Source: G963662985 sp963662985 (GTDB lineage Bacteria > Chloroflexota > Anaerolineae > Anaerolineales > UBA11579). From it: a DNA stretch of 64,000 nucleotides. Below, piece after piece: positions 42,493 to 51,102 of this stretch. The stretch's first letter is position 1. Each line of letters opens with the position of its first letter. A program made the position numbers and the translations under genes. The DNA lies in assembly GCA_963662985.1 (NCBI GenBank), contig OY760067.1:744001-808000 (forward strand). Direction: 5' to 3'. Below the pieces are notes generated by a model. That model was not told where the DNA came from. It worked only from the letters and a program-made list of their open reading frames with translations, and searched no databases.

Positions 42493-44031
42493 ATGACGAG
42501 CCAACAAATTATAGAATGTATTGCCAATTTTTCAGAAGGCAGAGACGAAACCAAAATTCAAGCAATTGCTAGCGCGATTCAAAGCGCAGATGTGATGCTT
42601 TTAGATATAAAGCCAGATAAAGACCATAACCGAACCGTGATTAGCTTTGCTGGTGCACCTGCAAAGATTGAAGAAGCCGCCTTTTTAGGCATCCAAAAAG
42701 CGGCGGACTTGATTGATATGGATGTGCACACCGGTGAACACCCCCGCTTGGGCGCAACTGACGTAGTACCGTTTGTCCCGATTCAAGGTGTGAGCATGGC
42801 AGACTGCGTGGCGATGGCCAATCGCGTGGGAGAACGGGTGGGCAATGAATTACAGATTCCTGTTTATCTTTATGAACAAGCGGCAAAAACACCCGAACGG
42901 GAAAACTTAGCAAATGTGCGCAAAGGACAATATGAAGCTTTAAAAGCCGATATGGGGAAAGACCCCAAATGGACCCCAGATTATGGCCCCGCAAAAGTGG
43001 GCAAAGCAGGCGGTGTTGTAATTGGTGCACGGGAAGCTTTGGTGGCTTACAACGTGTATTTGAACACAGATGATGTCGAAATTGCCAAAGAAATTGGCAA
43101 AGCAGTGCGCCATTCTTCTGGTGGGTTGCGCTTTGTGAAAGGCATGGGCATCTTGGTGGATGGCAAAGCCCAAATCTCGATGAACCTGACCAATTTTAAC
43201 AAAACCCCAGTCTATCGTGTGGTGGAAATGATTCGCCGAGAAGCACAACGGTATGGGGTACAGATTCAATCCAGCGAATTAATCGGGCTAATCCCGCAAA
43301 AAGCAATGGTTGATGCCGCAGTGTGGTATTTGCAATTAGATGATTTTGATGAACAACAAATTTTGGAACAAAAATTAGCGAGTGCTAGCAGCACTGATAA
43401 GGACCTTTTGGTTGATCGTGGATTTTTAGATGCCTTAGCTTCGAGCGCCCCTACCCCAGGTGGCGGTTCTGCCGCAGCCTATAATGCCGCGATGGCAGCT
43501 GCTTTGGTAGCGATGGTGGCCAATCTGACCATCGGACGCAAGAAGTATGCGGAAGTGGAAAGCGCGATGGTGGACGTGTTGAAACAAGCTGATACGATTC
43601 GCTTGAGCATGATGCAAGCCGTAGAAGCCGATGCAGCCGCCTATCAAAAAGTGATGGAAGCCTACAAACTGCCGAAAGAAAGTGATGCAGAAAAAACTGC
43701 ACGTAGTGAAGCCATTCAAGCAGCGACTTTGGTGGCAGCGCAAGTGCCGCTTTCTGTGGCACAGACGTGTGCGAGCTTGCTACCTTTGGCCTGTGAAGTG
43801 GCCGAAAAAGGAAATCCCAATGCTATCACCGATGCCGCTTCAGCCCTGACCTTTGCCAATGCAGCCATGACAGCAGCTTTGTTAAATGTGGAAATCAATT
43901 TAAGTAGCTTGAAAGATGAAGCATTTGTAGCGATGGCAAAAGAAGAAAAAGAAAAGTTACGTAAAGCCGCGGCTGAATATGCAGTGCAGATGGAAAAACT
44001 GTTACAAGAGCGCGCTCAGATTTCAATGTAG
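42493..44031 (+). CDS. ftcD: Bifunctional glutamate formimidoyltransferase / formimidoyl-THF cyclodeaminase
   Basis: The start is ATG 42493 with AGGAGAG 8 bp before. 512 residues. Residues 1-300 are the formiminotransferase (ECIANFSEGRD near the start, GEHPRLGATDVVPFVP at 81-96 with catalytic His83). Residues about 315-512 are the cyclodeaminase (LASSAPTPGGGSAAAYNAAMAAALVAMVANLTIG). Both halves are intact, the mammalian-like fusion. The pair moves the formimino group of histidine breakdown onto folate and releases ammonia. No hut genes are near, so the histidine pathway must lie elsewhere. Confidence 0.95.
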   Translation: MTSQQIIECIANFSEGRDETKIQAIASAIQSADVMLLDIKPDKDHNRTVISFAGAPAKIEEAAFLGIQKAADLIDMDVHTGEHPRLGATDVVPFVPIQGVSMADCVAMANRVGERVGNELQIPVYLYEQAAKTPERENLANVRKGQYEALKADMGKDPKWTPDYGPAKVGKAGGVVIGAREALVAYNVYLNTDDVEIAKEIGKAVRHSSGGLRFVKGMGILVDGKAQISMNLTNFNKTPVYRVVEMIRREAQRYGVQIQSSELIGLIPQKAMVDAAVWYLQLDDFDEQQILEQKLASASSTDKDLLVDRGFLDALASSAPTPGGGSAAAYNAAMAAALVAMVANLTIGRKKYAEVESAMVDVLKQADTIRLSMMQAVEADAAAYQKVMEAYKLPKESDAEKTARSEAIQAATLVAAQVPLSVAQTCASLLPLACEVAEKGNPNAITDAASALTFANAAMTAALLNVEINLSSLKDEAFVAMAKEEKEKLRKAAAEYAVQMEKLLQERAQISM

Positions 44032-44105
44032 TAAGCCATTCATCAATCTTTAGCTATCAACAGCGTGTGATTTTCTCATACGCTGTTTTTCTAATTTTTA
44101 CTTTT

Positions 44106-44134
44106 TTGAAGCCTGCTCCAAAATTAGGTATAAT
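44106..44134 (+). promoter_or_regulatory. Promoter of dcd
   Basis: TTGAAG (44106-44111), 17 bp, TATAAT (44129-44134), 60 bp before dcd. Confidence 0.7.
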
Positions 44135-44194
44135 CAAAGAGTATTTTGAAACAAGCGGGGAACCCACTCCCCCACCTATTCAAGGAGAGAGAAT

Positions 44195-44749
44195 ATGGCA
44201 ATTAAATCAGATAAATGGATTCGCAAAATGGCGCAAGAACACGGCATGATTGAACCTTTTGTGGAAGGTCAAGTGAAACAAGGGGTCATCTCTTATGGCG
44301 TGTCCTCTTACGGGTATGATATCCGTGTAGCAGATGAATTTAAGATCTTCACCAACGTCAATTCTGCCATCGTGGACCCGAAAAAATTTGACCCGAAGTC
44401 AATGGTCGATTTCAAAGGGGATGTGTGCATCATTCCCCCTAACTCGTTTGCGTTAGCCCGTACCATTGAATATTTCCGTATTCCACGCAATGTGCTCACC
44501 ATCTGTTTGGGCAAGAGCACTTATGCCCGTTGTGGAATCATCATCAACGTAACCCCCTTTGAACCAGAATGGGAAGGCTATGTGACCTTGGAAATTTCCA
44601 ACACCACACCATTACCGGCGAAAATCTATGCGAATGAAGGAATCTCGCAAGTGCTCTTCTTTGAATCCGATGAAGAATGCGAAGTTTCCTACGCCGATCG
44701 CAAAGGCAAATATATGCATCAACAAACCATCGTTTTGCCAAAACTCTAA
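44195..44749 (+). CDS. dcd: dCTP deaminase
   Basis: 184 residues; SSYGYDIRVADEF, IIPPNSFALARTIEYFRIPRNVLTICLGKSTYARCG, then INVTPFEPEWEGYVTLEISNTTPLPAKIYANEGISQVLFF. The catalytic Glu is in TPFEPEWEG. It deaminates dCTP to dUTP (or dUMP in bifunctional types); an attached dUTPase activity is not evident from sequence. The SD AAGGAGAG precedes the ATG. A phosphatase gene follows 27 bp later. Confidence 0.95.
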   Translation: MAIKSDKWIRKMAQEHGMIEPFVEGQVKQGVISYGVSSYGYDIRVADEFKIFTNVNSAIVDPKKFDPKSMVDFKGDVCIIPPNSFALARTIEYFRIPRNVLTICLGKSTYARCGIIINVTPFEPEWEGYVTLEISNTTPLPAKIYANEGISQVLFFESDEECEVSYADRKGKYMHQQTIVLPKL

Positions 44750-44776
44750 GCTCCATCACCAATTAAAGGATTTTCT

Positions 44777-45574
44777 GTGAACTCTCTACAAACCCTGCTC
44801 AAATCTGCACTGGAATGGATCGACAAAACCGATACAATCGCGCTCTCATACTATAAACACGATTTGGATGTGCAATTTAAAAACGATCGCAGTCCGGTGA
44901 CCCAAGCCGACCGTGCCATCGAAGCCTTTTTGCGCGAGGAGATCGAAAAACGCTACCCTACCCATGAGATTGTGGGCGAAGAATTTGGTGAGAGCGCCCA
45001 ACGCTCCAATTATCGCTGGATTATTGACCCAATCGATGGCACAAAATCATTCATGCGCGCCATTCCGACTTTTTCTACATTGTTGGGATTGGAAATCGAC
45101 GGCGAAGTGCAATTAGGCGTGGCAAACTTCCCGGCCTTAGGCGAACGAATCTATGCCATCAAAGGTGGCGGTGCTTGGTGGGTGCAAGAAAAAGGCATGC
45201 CTCCCGTACAAGCACAAGTGTCCAAAGTTGCTTCGTTAAATGCGGGGATGGTGATGACCACCGACGTATCCAAAATGACACCCAATGGCAAAGCAAAAGC
45301 TTGGCAAGCCATCCAAGAAACGGCCAAGTCTTGCTTGGGGTATGGCGATGCCTATGGTTATATGCTGGTGGCCACCGGACGTGCAGAGCTGATGTTGGAT
45401 GCGGCCATGAGCATTTGGGATTGCGGCCCCTTGCCCGTGATTTTATCCGAAGCAGGTGGCTATTTTGGAGATTGGCATGGCAAACGCACCATCTATGCGG
45501 AAGAAGCCATTGCCACAACCGAAAATTTGCTAGAGGAAGTGTTGAATTTAACTCGTTTAGATCTTGAAGAATAA
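44777..45574 (+). CDS. Inositol monophosphatase-family phosphatase
   Basis: The start is GTG, with AAAGGA before it. 265 residues, with the family set: GEEFGE, WIIDPIDGTKSFMR (metal-binding Asp pair), and WDCGPLPVILSEAGGYFGDW. This family includes inositol, histidinol and 3'-phosphoadenosine phosphatases; the FMRAIPTF...MSIWDCGP version resembles HisN-type histidinol-phosphatases. No his genes are adjacent, so the substrate stays open. Confidence 0.9.
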   Translation: MNSLQTLLKSALEWIDKTDTIALSYYKHDLDVQFKNDRSPVTQADRAIEAFLREEIEKRYPTHEIVGEEFGESAQRSNYRWIIDPIDGTKSFMRAIPTFSTLLGLEIDGEVQLGVANFPALGERIYAIKGGGAWWVQEKGMPPVQAQVSKVASLNAGMVMTTDVSKMTPNGKAKAWQAIQETAKSCLGYGDAYGYMLVATGRAELMLDAAMSIWDCGPLPVILSEAGGYFGDWHGKRTIYAEEAIATTENLLEEVLNLTRLDLEE

Positions 45575-45597
45575 TTTCTCTCAAACCAAGAATTAAC

Positions 45598-45632
45598 AAA
45601 AAAGAAGGTCCCGATTAGGAACCTTCTTTTCT
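45598..45632 (+). terminator. Terminator after phosphatase gene
   Basis: AAAGAAGGT (45601-45609) and ACCTTCTTT (45621-45629), with inner CC/GG pairing and a T run. Confidence 0.85.
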
Positions 45633-45648
45633 TTTTAATAAATTAATT

Positions 45649-46179
45649 TTAGACAGTGAGATGATCACTCAGCTTCGCAATCATATTCTCACTCACACCA
45701 GCCACATTAGCCAAATCTGCCAAGGTTGCAAAGTCACCATGTTCTTCACGATAAGCGATAATTGCATCCGCTTTGCTCTCTCCAATCAAAGGCAAGTCAA
45801 CAAGGGCTTGTTTATCCGCTGTGTTGAGATTCGTGAGGGCGGCAGGCACCTTGGGAGTGCTAGCAGGTTTATCTGCTTTCGCCGCAGGTGTGGTGGCTTT
45901 CTCTTTTGGTTCCACCGGTGTTTGGGTGATGGGATCCTTCTTTTTGACAGGATGAATCTTGACCGAGTTAGGTGTCACAATCGGATAAACCGGAGTGCGT
46001 TTTTTATGGAGGGGAATCTCCTCTAATTTGTGCAACTTAAAGGGATTTTTTCTATGCTCCTCAAACTTGACATCAAATTCTTTTCTCGGAGTCGAGATCA
46101 GATAGATCAAAATCGCAAGCACTGCCCCCACCAAAGCACCCACGACTGCGATAACTGTTTTCCATGCTTTATTTTTCAT
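45649..46179 (-). CDS. ComEA-like helix-hairpin-helix membrane protein
   Basis: I choose ATG 46179 (GGAAGG SD). 176 residues. One N-terminal helix (about 7-27) anchors it. Then a basic, Pro/Lys/Ala-rich linker (about 30-115), and a C-terminal helix-hairpin-helix DNA-binding domain (about 117-176: TNLNTADKQALVDLPLIGESKADAIIAYREEHGDF). ComEA binds DNA outside the membrane during uptake. This gene is 20 bp after xdhC on the same strand, not next to comEC, so a DNA-binding role is plausible but competence is unproven. Confidence 0.8.
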   Translation of the reverse strand: MKNKAWKTVIAVVGALVGAVLAILIYLISTPRKEFDVKFEEHRKNPFKLHKLEEIPLHKKRTPVYPIVTPNSVKIHPVKKKDPITQTPVEPKEKATTPAAKADKPASTPKVPAALTNLNTADKQALVDLPLIGESKADAIIAYREEHGDFATLADLANVAGVSENMIAKLSDHLTV

Positions 46180-46199
46180 TTTTTTACCTTCCAAGTTTT

Positions 46200-47228
46200 T
46201 TACAAAACGTTATTCTTTACTTTAATTACCTCACTGATGATCGAAAGAGCAATTTGCTCAGGGGTTTGGCTGCCAAGGTCAAGCCCCACGGGGCCATGCA
46301 AACGCGCATATTCATAAGCGGTGATGCCGCGTTCCAACATTCGTTCGCGACGTGCGGTTTGAGTCTTCTTTGATCCGAGCGCACCAAGATAAAATGCAGG
46401 AGAACGCAAACCGACTTCAATGCCAGGGTCATCAATTTTGGGATCGTGCGTGAGGAAAACAATCGCAGTTGAGGAATCAATATCCAACTCAGCAAACGCT
46501 TCATCAGGCCATTGTTGCAGCACTTGATCGGCTTCAGCAAAACGATCTCCTTCGAGAAATTGTTTACGCGGGTCAATCACAATTGCTTCAAACCCAACCA
46601 GATGCGCAAACTTTACCAAACTTTGAGAAATATGTACCCCACCAACAATGAATAAGCGATCCGCATAGTGCATTGGCTCCAAATAATAGAGCATTTCATC
46701 ATTATCAGTAAAAACTTGAATTTCTTTGGGAGAATTGCCAATCAACCCAAAGGCAAAGGCTTGTTTGTCATCGACAATTGATTGAAACACCACTTCTTTG
46801 CTTTCCACATCCACTAAGAGAACTTTACCAAAATTTTTACTAGCTTTCTCAACAGAAATACTGGTGAGTACAGGGCGTTTGGCTTTGAAACTTTCTTTCC
46901 ATGCTTGGAACCAAGCTTCGTTCAAAGGTTGTAAGAGGATATCGACTTTGCCACCACAAGCTAAGCCAACTTCGCCTGCTACTTCATCGGCAATGCCATA
47001 ATGTAGCAATTTTGCTTTGTTAGTGGCCAGCACGTCTTCACTTTCGGTGATAACAGCAGTTTCTACACAACCACCACTAACCGAACCGATCATTTCGCCT
47101 TGGTTGCTAATCGCCATTTTGCCACCGACTCCAACAGGAGACGATCCCCAAGTGCGAAGAACTGTAGCGAGTGCGACTTGTTTGCCTTGTGCAAACCATT
47201 TTTCTATTTGTGGATATATTTCGTTCAT
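46200..47228 (-). CDS. XdhC/CoxI-family molybdenum enzyme accessory protein
   Basis: 342 residues. The N-terminal ATVLRTWGSSPVGVGGKMAIS with GSVSGGCVE and GLACGGKVDILLQP are XdhC_CoxI signatures. The C-terminal half has a Rossmann-like domain (LFIVGGVHISQSLVKFAHLVGFEAIVID, then YLGALGSKKT). XdhC proteins bind and sulfurate molybdenum cofactor for xanthine dehydrogenase and relatives. No xdhA or xdhB is adjacent, so the enzyme served is not known. Confidence 0.88.
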   Translation of the reverse strand: MNEIYPQIEKWFAQGKQVALATVLRTWGSSPVGVGGKMAISNQGEMIGSVSGGCVETAVITESEDVLATNKAKLLHYGIADEVAGEVGLACGGKVDILLQPLNEAWFQAWKESFKAKRPVLTSISVEKASKNFGKVLLVDVESKEVVFQSIVDDKQAFAFGLIGNSPKEIQVFTDNDEMLYYLEPMHYADRLFIVGGVHISQSLVKFAHLVGFEAIVIDPRKQFLEGDRFAEADQVLQQWPDEAFAELDIDSSTAIVFLTHDPKIDDPGIEVGLRSPAFYLGALGSKKTQTARRERMLERGITAYEYARLHGPVGLDLGSQTPEQIALSIISEVIKVKNNVL

Positions 47229-47330
47229 AGGTTAATTATACAATAAAATAATTTTGAACAAAAATGCCAAGCCCCATTTTTTCAATAATGTTTTATTAGA
47301 AATTTTTTTTATCTAAAAAAAGGTGATTTA

Positions 47331-47362
47331 TAAAAAAGGAGCTTGGTAACAAGCTCCTAAAT
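47331..47362 (-). terminator. Terminator after lipoprotein gene
   Basis: GGAGCTTG (47338-47345), GTAA, CAAGCTCC (47350-47357) with T's on the minus strand. Confidence 0.85.
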
Positions 47363-47366
47363 TTAT

Positions 47367-47885
47367 TTAGAAATTCTCTGAAAACACATAGGTTTCAATC
47401 ACTTCACCCGTATCAGCACTAATAAAATCAATGGTAAAGTCAATTTGATCATAAGGAGTGCCTGAATAGAATTGGTAGGTGATGTTGAACATATAGATCA
47501 TCAAAGGTGCCATGTCATGGTTGGTTTGATTTTCAAGAAATTTGACAGGATCCACGACCATTTTGATTTCGGTGAAATCATCATTGTAAGTGATATCTTT
47601 GATGTAATCATATTTTTCTACGATTTCCGCAAATGAATTCACATTGACCTCGGCCACATCTTTGATAAATTTATCATATTGGCGTTGTTTCATTTGCAAA
47701 GAGTAGGAACCATCTGGATTATCAATCAAGGTATAACGAGCATTGGAATGTTTTTCAATTGATTCAATTAATTCTGTTTTGTCATATTCTAGATCTGCAG
47801 GAATATCGATGGTGACCATTGGTTGTTGGCTACATGCTGACAGAAGCAGGGTTAGGACAAAAAGAACAAGCGCGAGTTTTTTCAT
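47367..47885 (-). CDS. Lipoprotein of unknown function
   Basis: Start at 47885 (GGAG inside an upstream partial frame). 172 residues. Lipoprotein signal with lipobox LLSAC (Cys about residue 17). The rest is alpha/beta and rich in Asp, Ile and Tyr. No domain is recognised. It lies alone before its own terminator. Confidence 0.65.
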   Translation of the reverse strand: MKKLALVLFVLTLLLSACSQQPMVTIDIPADLEYDKTELIESIEKHSNARYTLIDNPDGSYSLQMKQRQYDKFIKDVAEVNVNSFAEIVEKYDYIKDITYNDDFTEIKMVVDPVKFLENQTNHDMAPLMIYMFNITYQFYSGTPYDQIDFTIDFISADTGEVIETYVFSENF

Positions 47886-47932
47886 TTTTGTTATCTCCAT
47901 TATTGTTTCGCTTATTTTATCATATTCAGTAG

Positions 47933-49294
47933 TTAATCGTTTCGTAATTGCAGGATTCTCACCGAATTTTGAGGCAGCCAGACTTGCGCTTGGTTATGGA
48001 TGGAGGTTTGGTAGCTGGCATCCAGAAGATCGACAGCTTGCCCTGAAAAATGAAGGAGGGGCAAGGTGAGTGTTTGTGCTTGGTCACTGGCATTAAAAAC
48101 TACCAAAATGCGTTCTTCTGCAGTTTCGCGAAGATAAACAAACTGCTCCGAGGCTAACAAAATCTGGCGATAGTTACCAAATTGCAAGGCAGGGCTTGTT
48201 TTACGAAATTGTGAGAGATGTTGGATGAAAGTGAGCAGGGCATGATCCCAAGTGTCTTGCCCATGGCTAGGATCAAAGAAAGGACGCAACGCTTTGTCAG
48301 AAAAATCATCGCGAGCACCACGAATGCCAATCTCACTGCCATAATATAAGGAAGGAAAGCCGGGGATAGTGAAGAGCATTGCGTAGGCAAGTGGCAAATG
48401 AGCAGGATTGTGCAATTGGTTGACAATACGGTTGACATCATGATTGTCGAGAAAATTGTACATTGGGAGATGTCTATAAGCACCAGCTTCGCCAAATTGC
48501 TGATCGAGGGTGTAGGCAATTTCAAAATAGTTGCGGTCATTCAAACTCGACCACAATCCTTTGTACGCCACATAATTGGTGGTGCTGTCAAACATTTCAG
48601 TATTGGCCCACTCACGATAGTCCCCATGAATAATCTCACCGAGGAAAAAGAAGTTGGGGTGCTCACGCAGAATCTCTCTTCGCAAAAAACGCCAAAAATC
48701 TTTGTCTACACAATCAGCAGCATCCAAACGGAGCCCGTCTATGCCAAATTCTTGAATCCAAAATTGAACCGCATTTACTAAATGTTGACGAAGTGCTGAA
48801 TTAGAGGTGTTGAGTTTGACCAATGAATAGTGCCCTTCCCAAGGTTGATATGTAAAAGGATCGTTCAGGGGGCTACGTTGTGAAAAATCAATCCCATCAA
48901 ACCAATCCCGATAGGGAGAGTTTGATCCATTTTGGATGAGGTCTTGAAACGCCCAAAAGCCACGTCCAACATGATTAAACACGCCGTCTAAAATCAAGCG
49001 TATGCCACGCGCATGCAATTGTTGAGAAAGATATTGAAGAGTGTGATTGGTGCCAAGGCGGGCATCCACTTGATTATAATCACGGGTGTCATAGCCATGG
49101 CTATCCGATTCAAATACGGGGCCCAAATACACCATTGTAACGCCAAGCGATTGAAGATGGTCGAGATAATGCTCAAGGACAAGCAAACGTTCTTCAGGGT
49201 GGGTTTGCTGATTGCGATCCATGGGAGCACCACATGCACCTAGGGGGTAGATGTGATAGAGTAAACCGGTTTGTAAGATTTGTTTTTGATCCAT
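47933..49294 (-). CDS. GH13-family alpha-amylase/glucosidase
   Basis: 453 residues, cytoplasmic, with no signal. The GH13 regions are intact: DGVFNH (103-108), GLRLDAAD with nucleophile Asp191, LGEII with acid/base Glu220, and FLDNHD with Asp286. There is a short C-terminal beta domain (about 380-453). It should act on alpha-1,4-linked glucose (maltodextrins) inside the cell; the length and motifs resemble neopullulanase/cyclomaltodextrinase-type. A TetR gene is directly upstream, with a matching operator in front of this gene, so the TetR likely represses it. Confidence 0.92.
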   Translation of the reverse strand: MDQKQILQTGLLYHIYPLGACGAPMDRNQQTHPEERLLVLEHYLDHLQSLGVTMVYLGPVFESDSHGYDTRDYNQVDARLGTNHTLQYLSQQLHARGIRLILDGVFNHVGRGFWAFQDLIQNGSNSPYRDWFDGIDFSQRSPLNDPFTYQPWEGHYSLVKLNTSNSALRQHLVNAVQFWIQEFGIDGLRLDAADCVDKDFWRFLRREILREHPNFFFLGEIIHGDYREWANTEMFDSTTNYVAYKGLWSSLNDRNYFEIAYTLDQQFGEAGAYRHLPMYNFLDNHDVNRIVNQLHNPAHLPLAYAMLFTIPGFPSLYYGSEIGIRGARDDFSDKALRPFFDPSHGQDTWDHALLTFIQHLSQFRKTSPALQFGNYRQILLASEQFVYLRETAEERILVVFNASDQAQTLTLPLLHFSGQAVDLLDASYQTSIHNQAQVWLPQNSVRILQLRND

Positions 49295-49333
49295 TTGATT
49301 TCCTTTTTATTTTTGGTTTTACTTTACTGACTA

Positions 49334-49349
49334 TATACCGATTGGTATA
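49334..49349. promoter_or_regulatory. TetR operator, GH13 copy
   Basis: Perfect palindrome TATACCGATTGGTATA, matching the operator upstream of the TetR gene at 49945 (shared core TACCGATTGGTA). A minus-strand TATATA -10 overlaps it. Confidence 0.85.
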
Positions 49350-49372
49350 GAGAGCGAAGTAAAAAAAATTGA

Positions 49373-49939
49373 CTACGAATATATACCATATTGGAATTGT
49401 TGAATAGAGCGTGCAATTAAATCTTCATTCAGTTCAATTTGATTATGAAAACTAAAAAAGATATAAGTATTGATCATTCCAATAAAGGTTAAAGCATATG
49501 CATTGTGCCGCCCTTTCATGTTGCCATGGTCTTGGGCAGCTTTGAAAAAGAGTTCTTGGATAATCTGAAATTGTCGTTCGGTATAGGGCTGGGTGGCAGC
49601 AAATGATTCACTTTTATCAGGCGCGTTTGTAATGCTTAAAAAAAGCTGGAAGAGAGTGTGGTTTCTTTGAGCAAAGTCAAAACTGACGCGCAATACATTT
49701 TGCAAGCACAGTGGCAAATCATGCTGATAATCGGCAGCTTGGGCTAATAGATTCAAATAGGGTTGAAAGCGCTCTACAAAAATTGTATCCAAAACGCCGC
49801 GTTTGTTGCCAAAATAATGATACAGAGTAGGTTTGGTGATAGCTGCGCAATCGACCAATTCTTGTACACCCACTGCATCAAACCCTTTTTGGGCAAATAG
49901 AGTCACTGCACAATTTAATACTTTTGAACGATTATCCAT
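49373..49939 (-). CDS. TetR-family repressor of GH13 gene
   Basis: 188 residues. HTH about 9-55 (RSKVLNCAVTLFAQKGFDAVGVQELVDCAAITKPTLYHYFGNKRGVLD), the usual TetR pattern. The rest is helical. Promoter: TTGACA (49974-49969) and TATACT (49951-49946) on the minus strand, with the -10 just 6 bp before the ATG, so the mRNA should be leaderless. The palindrome in the promoter occurs again before the GH13 gene, hence autoregulation and control of GH13. Sugar is the likely ligand. Confidence 0.9.
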   Translation of the reverse strand: MDNRSKVLNCAVTLFAQKGFDAVGVQELVDCAAITKPTLYHYFGNKRGVLDTIFVERFQPYLNLLAQAADYQHDLPLCLQNVLRVSFDFAQRNHTLFQLFLSITNAPDKSESFAATQPYTERQFQIIQELFFKAAQDHGNMKGRHNAYALTFIGMINTYIFFSFHNQIELNEDLIARSIQQFQYGIYS

Positions 49940-49944
49940 TGGGT

Positions 49945-49974
49945 TAGTATACCGATTGGTACACTAGATGTCAA
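49945..49974 (-). promoter_or_regulatory. TetR promoter and operator
   Basis: TTGACA-17-TATACT on the minus strand. TACCGATTGGTA (49950-49961), with flanks TAGTA/CACTA, covers the spacer and -10. Confidence 0.85.
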
Positions 49975-50040
49975 GAGATTTCCTAAAAATGCGAAGCTAT
50001 GCTATACTATTTTTATTCGGATATAAAAGGTGGTAAATCC

Positions 50041-50394
50041 ATGACAACATGCAAATTCTGCAATGCAACAATTCCCACACAAGAAACAATTTGCCCAAAA
50101 TGTGGCAAAGAACAAAAGATCCTCATTTTAGAAGATTCTTATTCACTTGAATTGGAAGCCCAACGCAAAATAATTCAAGAAGAATATCGACGTAATTCAA
50201 TTCTGCGCTATTTTTCATTTTTCTTTTTGGTATTGGGGTTAGTAGTGATCTTTCGTTTGGAAGATAAAATTTGGATCGGTGCATTGGGATTAGTTATTGG
50301 ATTAGTCTTAAACCGCCTCGCCTCTCAAGGCATCTCTGTTGCTAAGGAAAAACAAAAAGCAATTGAACGGATCTTATTAACGAAAAAAGATTAA
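50041..50394 (+). CDS. Zinc-ribbon membrane protein
   Basis: ATG 50041 with AAGGTGG before it. 117 residues. CKFCNATIPTQETICPKCGK (about 4-23) is a rubredoxin-type zinc ribbon with two CxxC pairs. A charged helix follows (about 30-55), then two membrane helices (about 57-90). Common small protein form in Anaerolineae-type genomes; function unknown. Confidence 0.65.
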   Translation: MTTCKFCNATIPTQETICPKCGKEQKILILEDSYSLELEAQRKIIQEEYRRNSILRYFSFFFLVLGLVVIFRLEDKIWIGALGLVIGLVLNRLASQGISVAKEKQKAIERILLTKKD

Positions 50395-50454
50395 CCTAGT
50401 GATAACATGGTTATGCTATCATTAGAATAGTATATTCTTATGAAGGAGAGAAAA

Positions 50455-50652
50455 ATGACTGAACAAGTAAACCCCACCCCTCAAGCAGTGGAAGAAGCAC
50501 CTAAAAAGAAACGTGTTTGGTTGATCATTTTGATCATCGTTGCCGTTTTGTTGCTTTGTTGTGTGGCAATTGGCGTGATTACTATGCTCACAGTTGGCCC
50601 AGAAGTTTGGGATCAAGTGCAAGCAACTTTAACCGCTATGCCTGCTTATTAA
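50455..50652 (+). CDS. Small single-helix membrane protein
   Basis: ATG 50455 with AAGGAG before it. 65 residues. Pro/Glu/Lys-rich start, then one strongly hydrophobic helix (about 25-47: LIILIIVAVLLLCCVAIGVITM), then a short polar end. Not recognised. A terminator follows. Confidence 0.55.
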   Translation: MTEQVNPTPQAVEEAPKKKRVWLIILIIVAVLLLCCVAIGVITMLTVGPEVWDQVQATLTAMPAY

Positions 50653-50678
50653 ACCAACTCTGTAAAACTACAGAAATA

Positions 50679-50706
50679 AAAAAGTGCTCGATTGAGCACT
50701 TTTTAT
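50679..50706 (+). terminator. Terminator
   Basis: AAAAAGTGCTC (50679-50689), GATT, GAGCACTTTTT (50694-50704). Confidence 0.9.
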
Positions 50707-50741
50707 TTAAGTTCTATTAATAAATTTCTTAACTTAATCTA

Positions 50742-50771
50742 TTGACAAGGTGTCACAAAACATGCTATTAT
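50742..50771 (+). promoter_or_regulatory. Promoter of small-paralogue/ArsR operon
   Basis: TTGACA (50742-50747), 18 bp, TATTAT (50766-50771). A CCCGAT...ATCGGG hairpin lies in the leader after it. Confidence 0.6.
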
Positions 50772-50859
50772 ATGCTTGTTACCCGATATTCTGCATAATC
50801 GGGATATGAGAAAAAATGAATGAATATAAAAAGGTTTTTGTTGCAGAAAGGTGCTAAAA

Positions 50860-51084
50860 ATGAATAATATTATGTTTGATGAACTGGTTGCTCGAGAATA
50901 TCGGCAGGATCGAATGGCAGAAGCTGAAAAATATCGCTTAGTAGTTCGTCCAGAGCATAAATCTATCCAATATCGATTCGGTCAAAAAATAGCCGCAATT
51001 GGCAAACGCTTAGAAACATATGGCGCCCAATTGCAACACCGTTTTGATAATGTAGAAAAGAAAGCTATTGCCATAATCGAGTAA
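50860..51084 (+). CDS. Small basic protein, paralogue A
   Basis: ATG 50860, AAAGGTG before it. 74 residues, helical, Arg/Glu/Gln-rich. It aligns with the protein at 52438: both start MNN-x(1-2)-FDE, then a run of R, D, E and Q, and near residue 45 a G-K-R/W-L/M... pattern. It is 18 bp before the ArsR-type gene on the same strand. Possibly a partner or regulator of it. Not recognised. Confidence 0.6.
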   Translation: MNNIMFDELVAREYRQDRMAEAEKYRLVVRPEHKSIQYRFGQKIAAIGKRLETYGAQLQHRFDNVEKKAIAIIE

Positions 51085-51102
51085 TCTAACAGGAGATACG
51101 TT

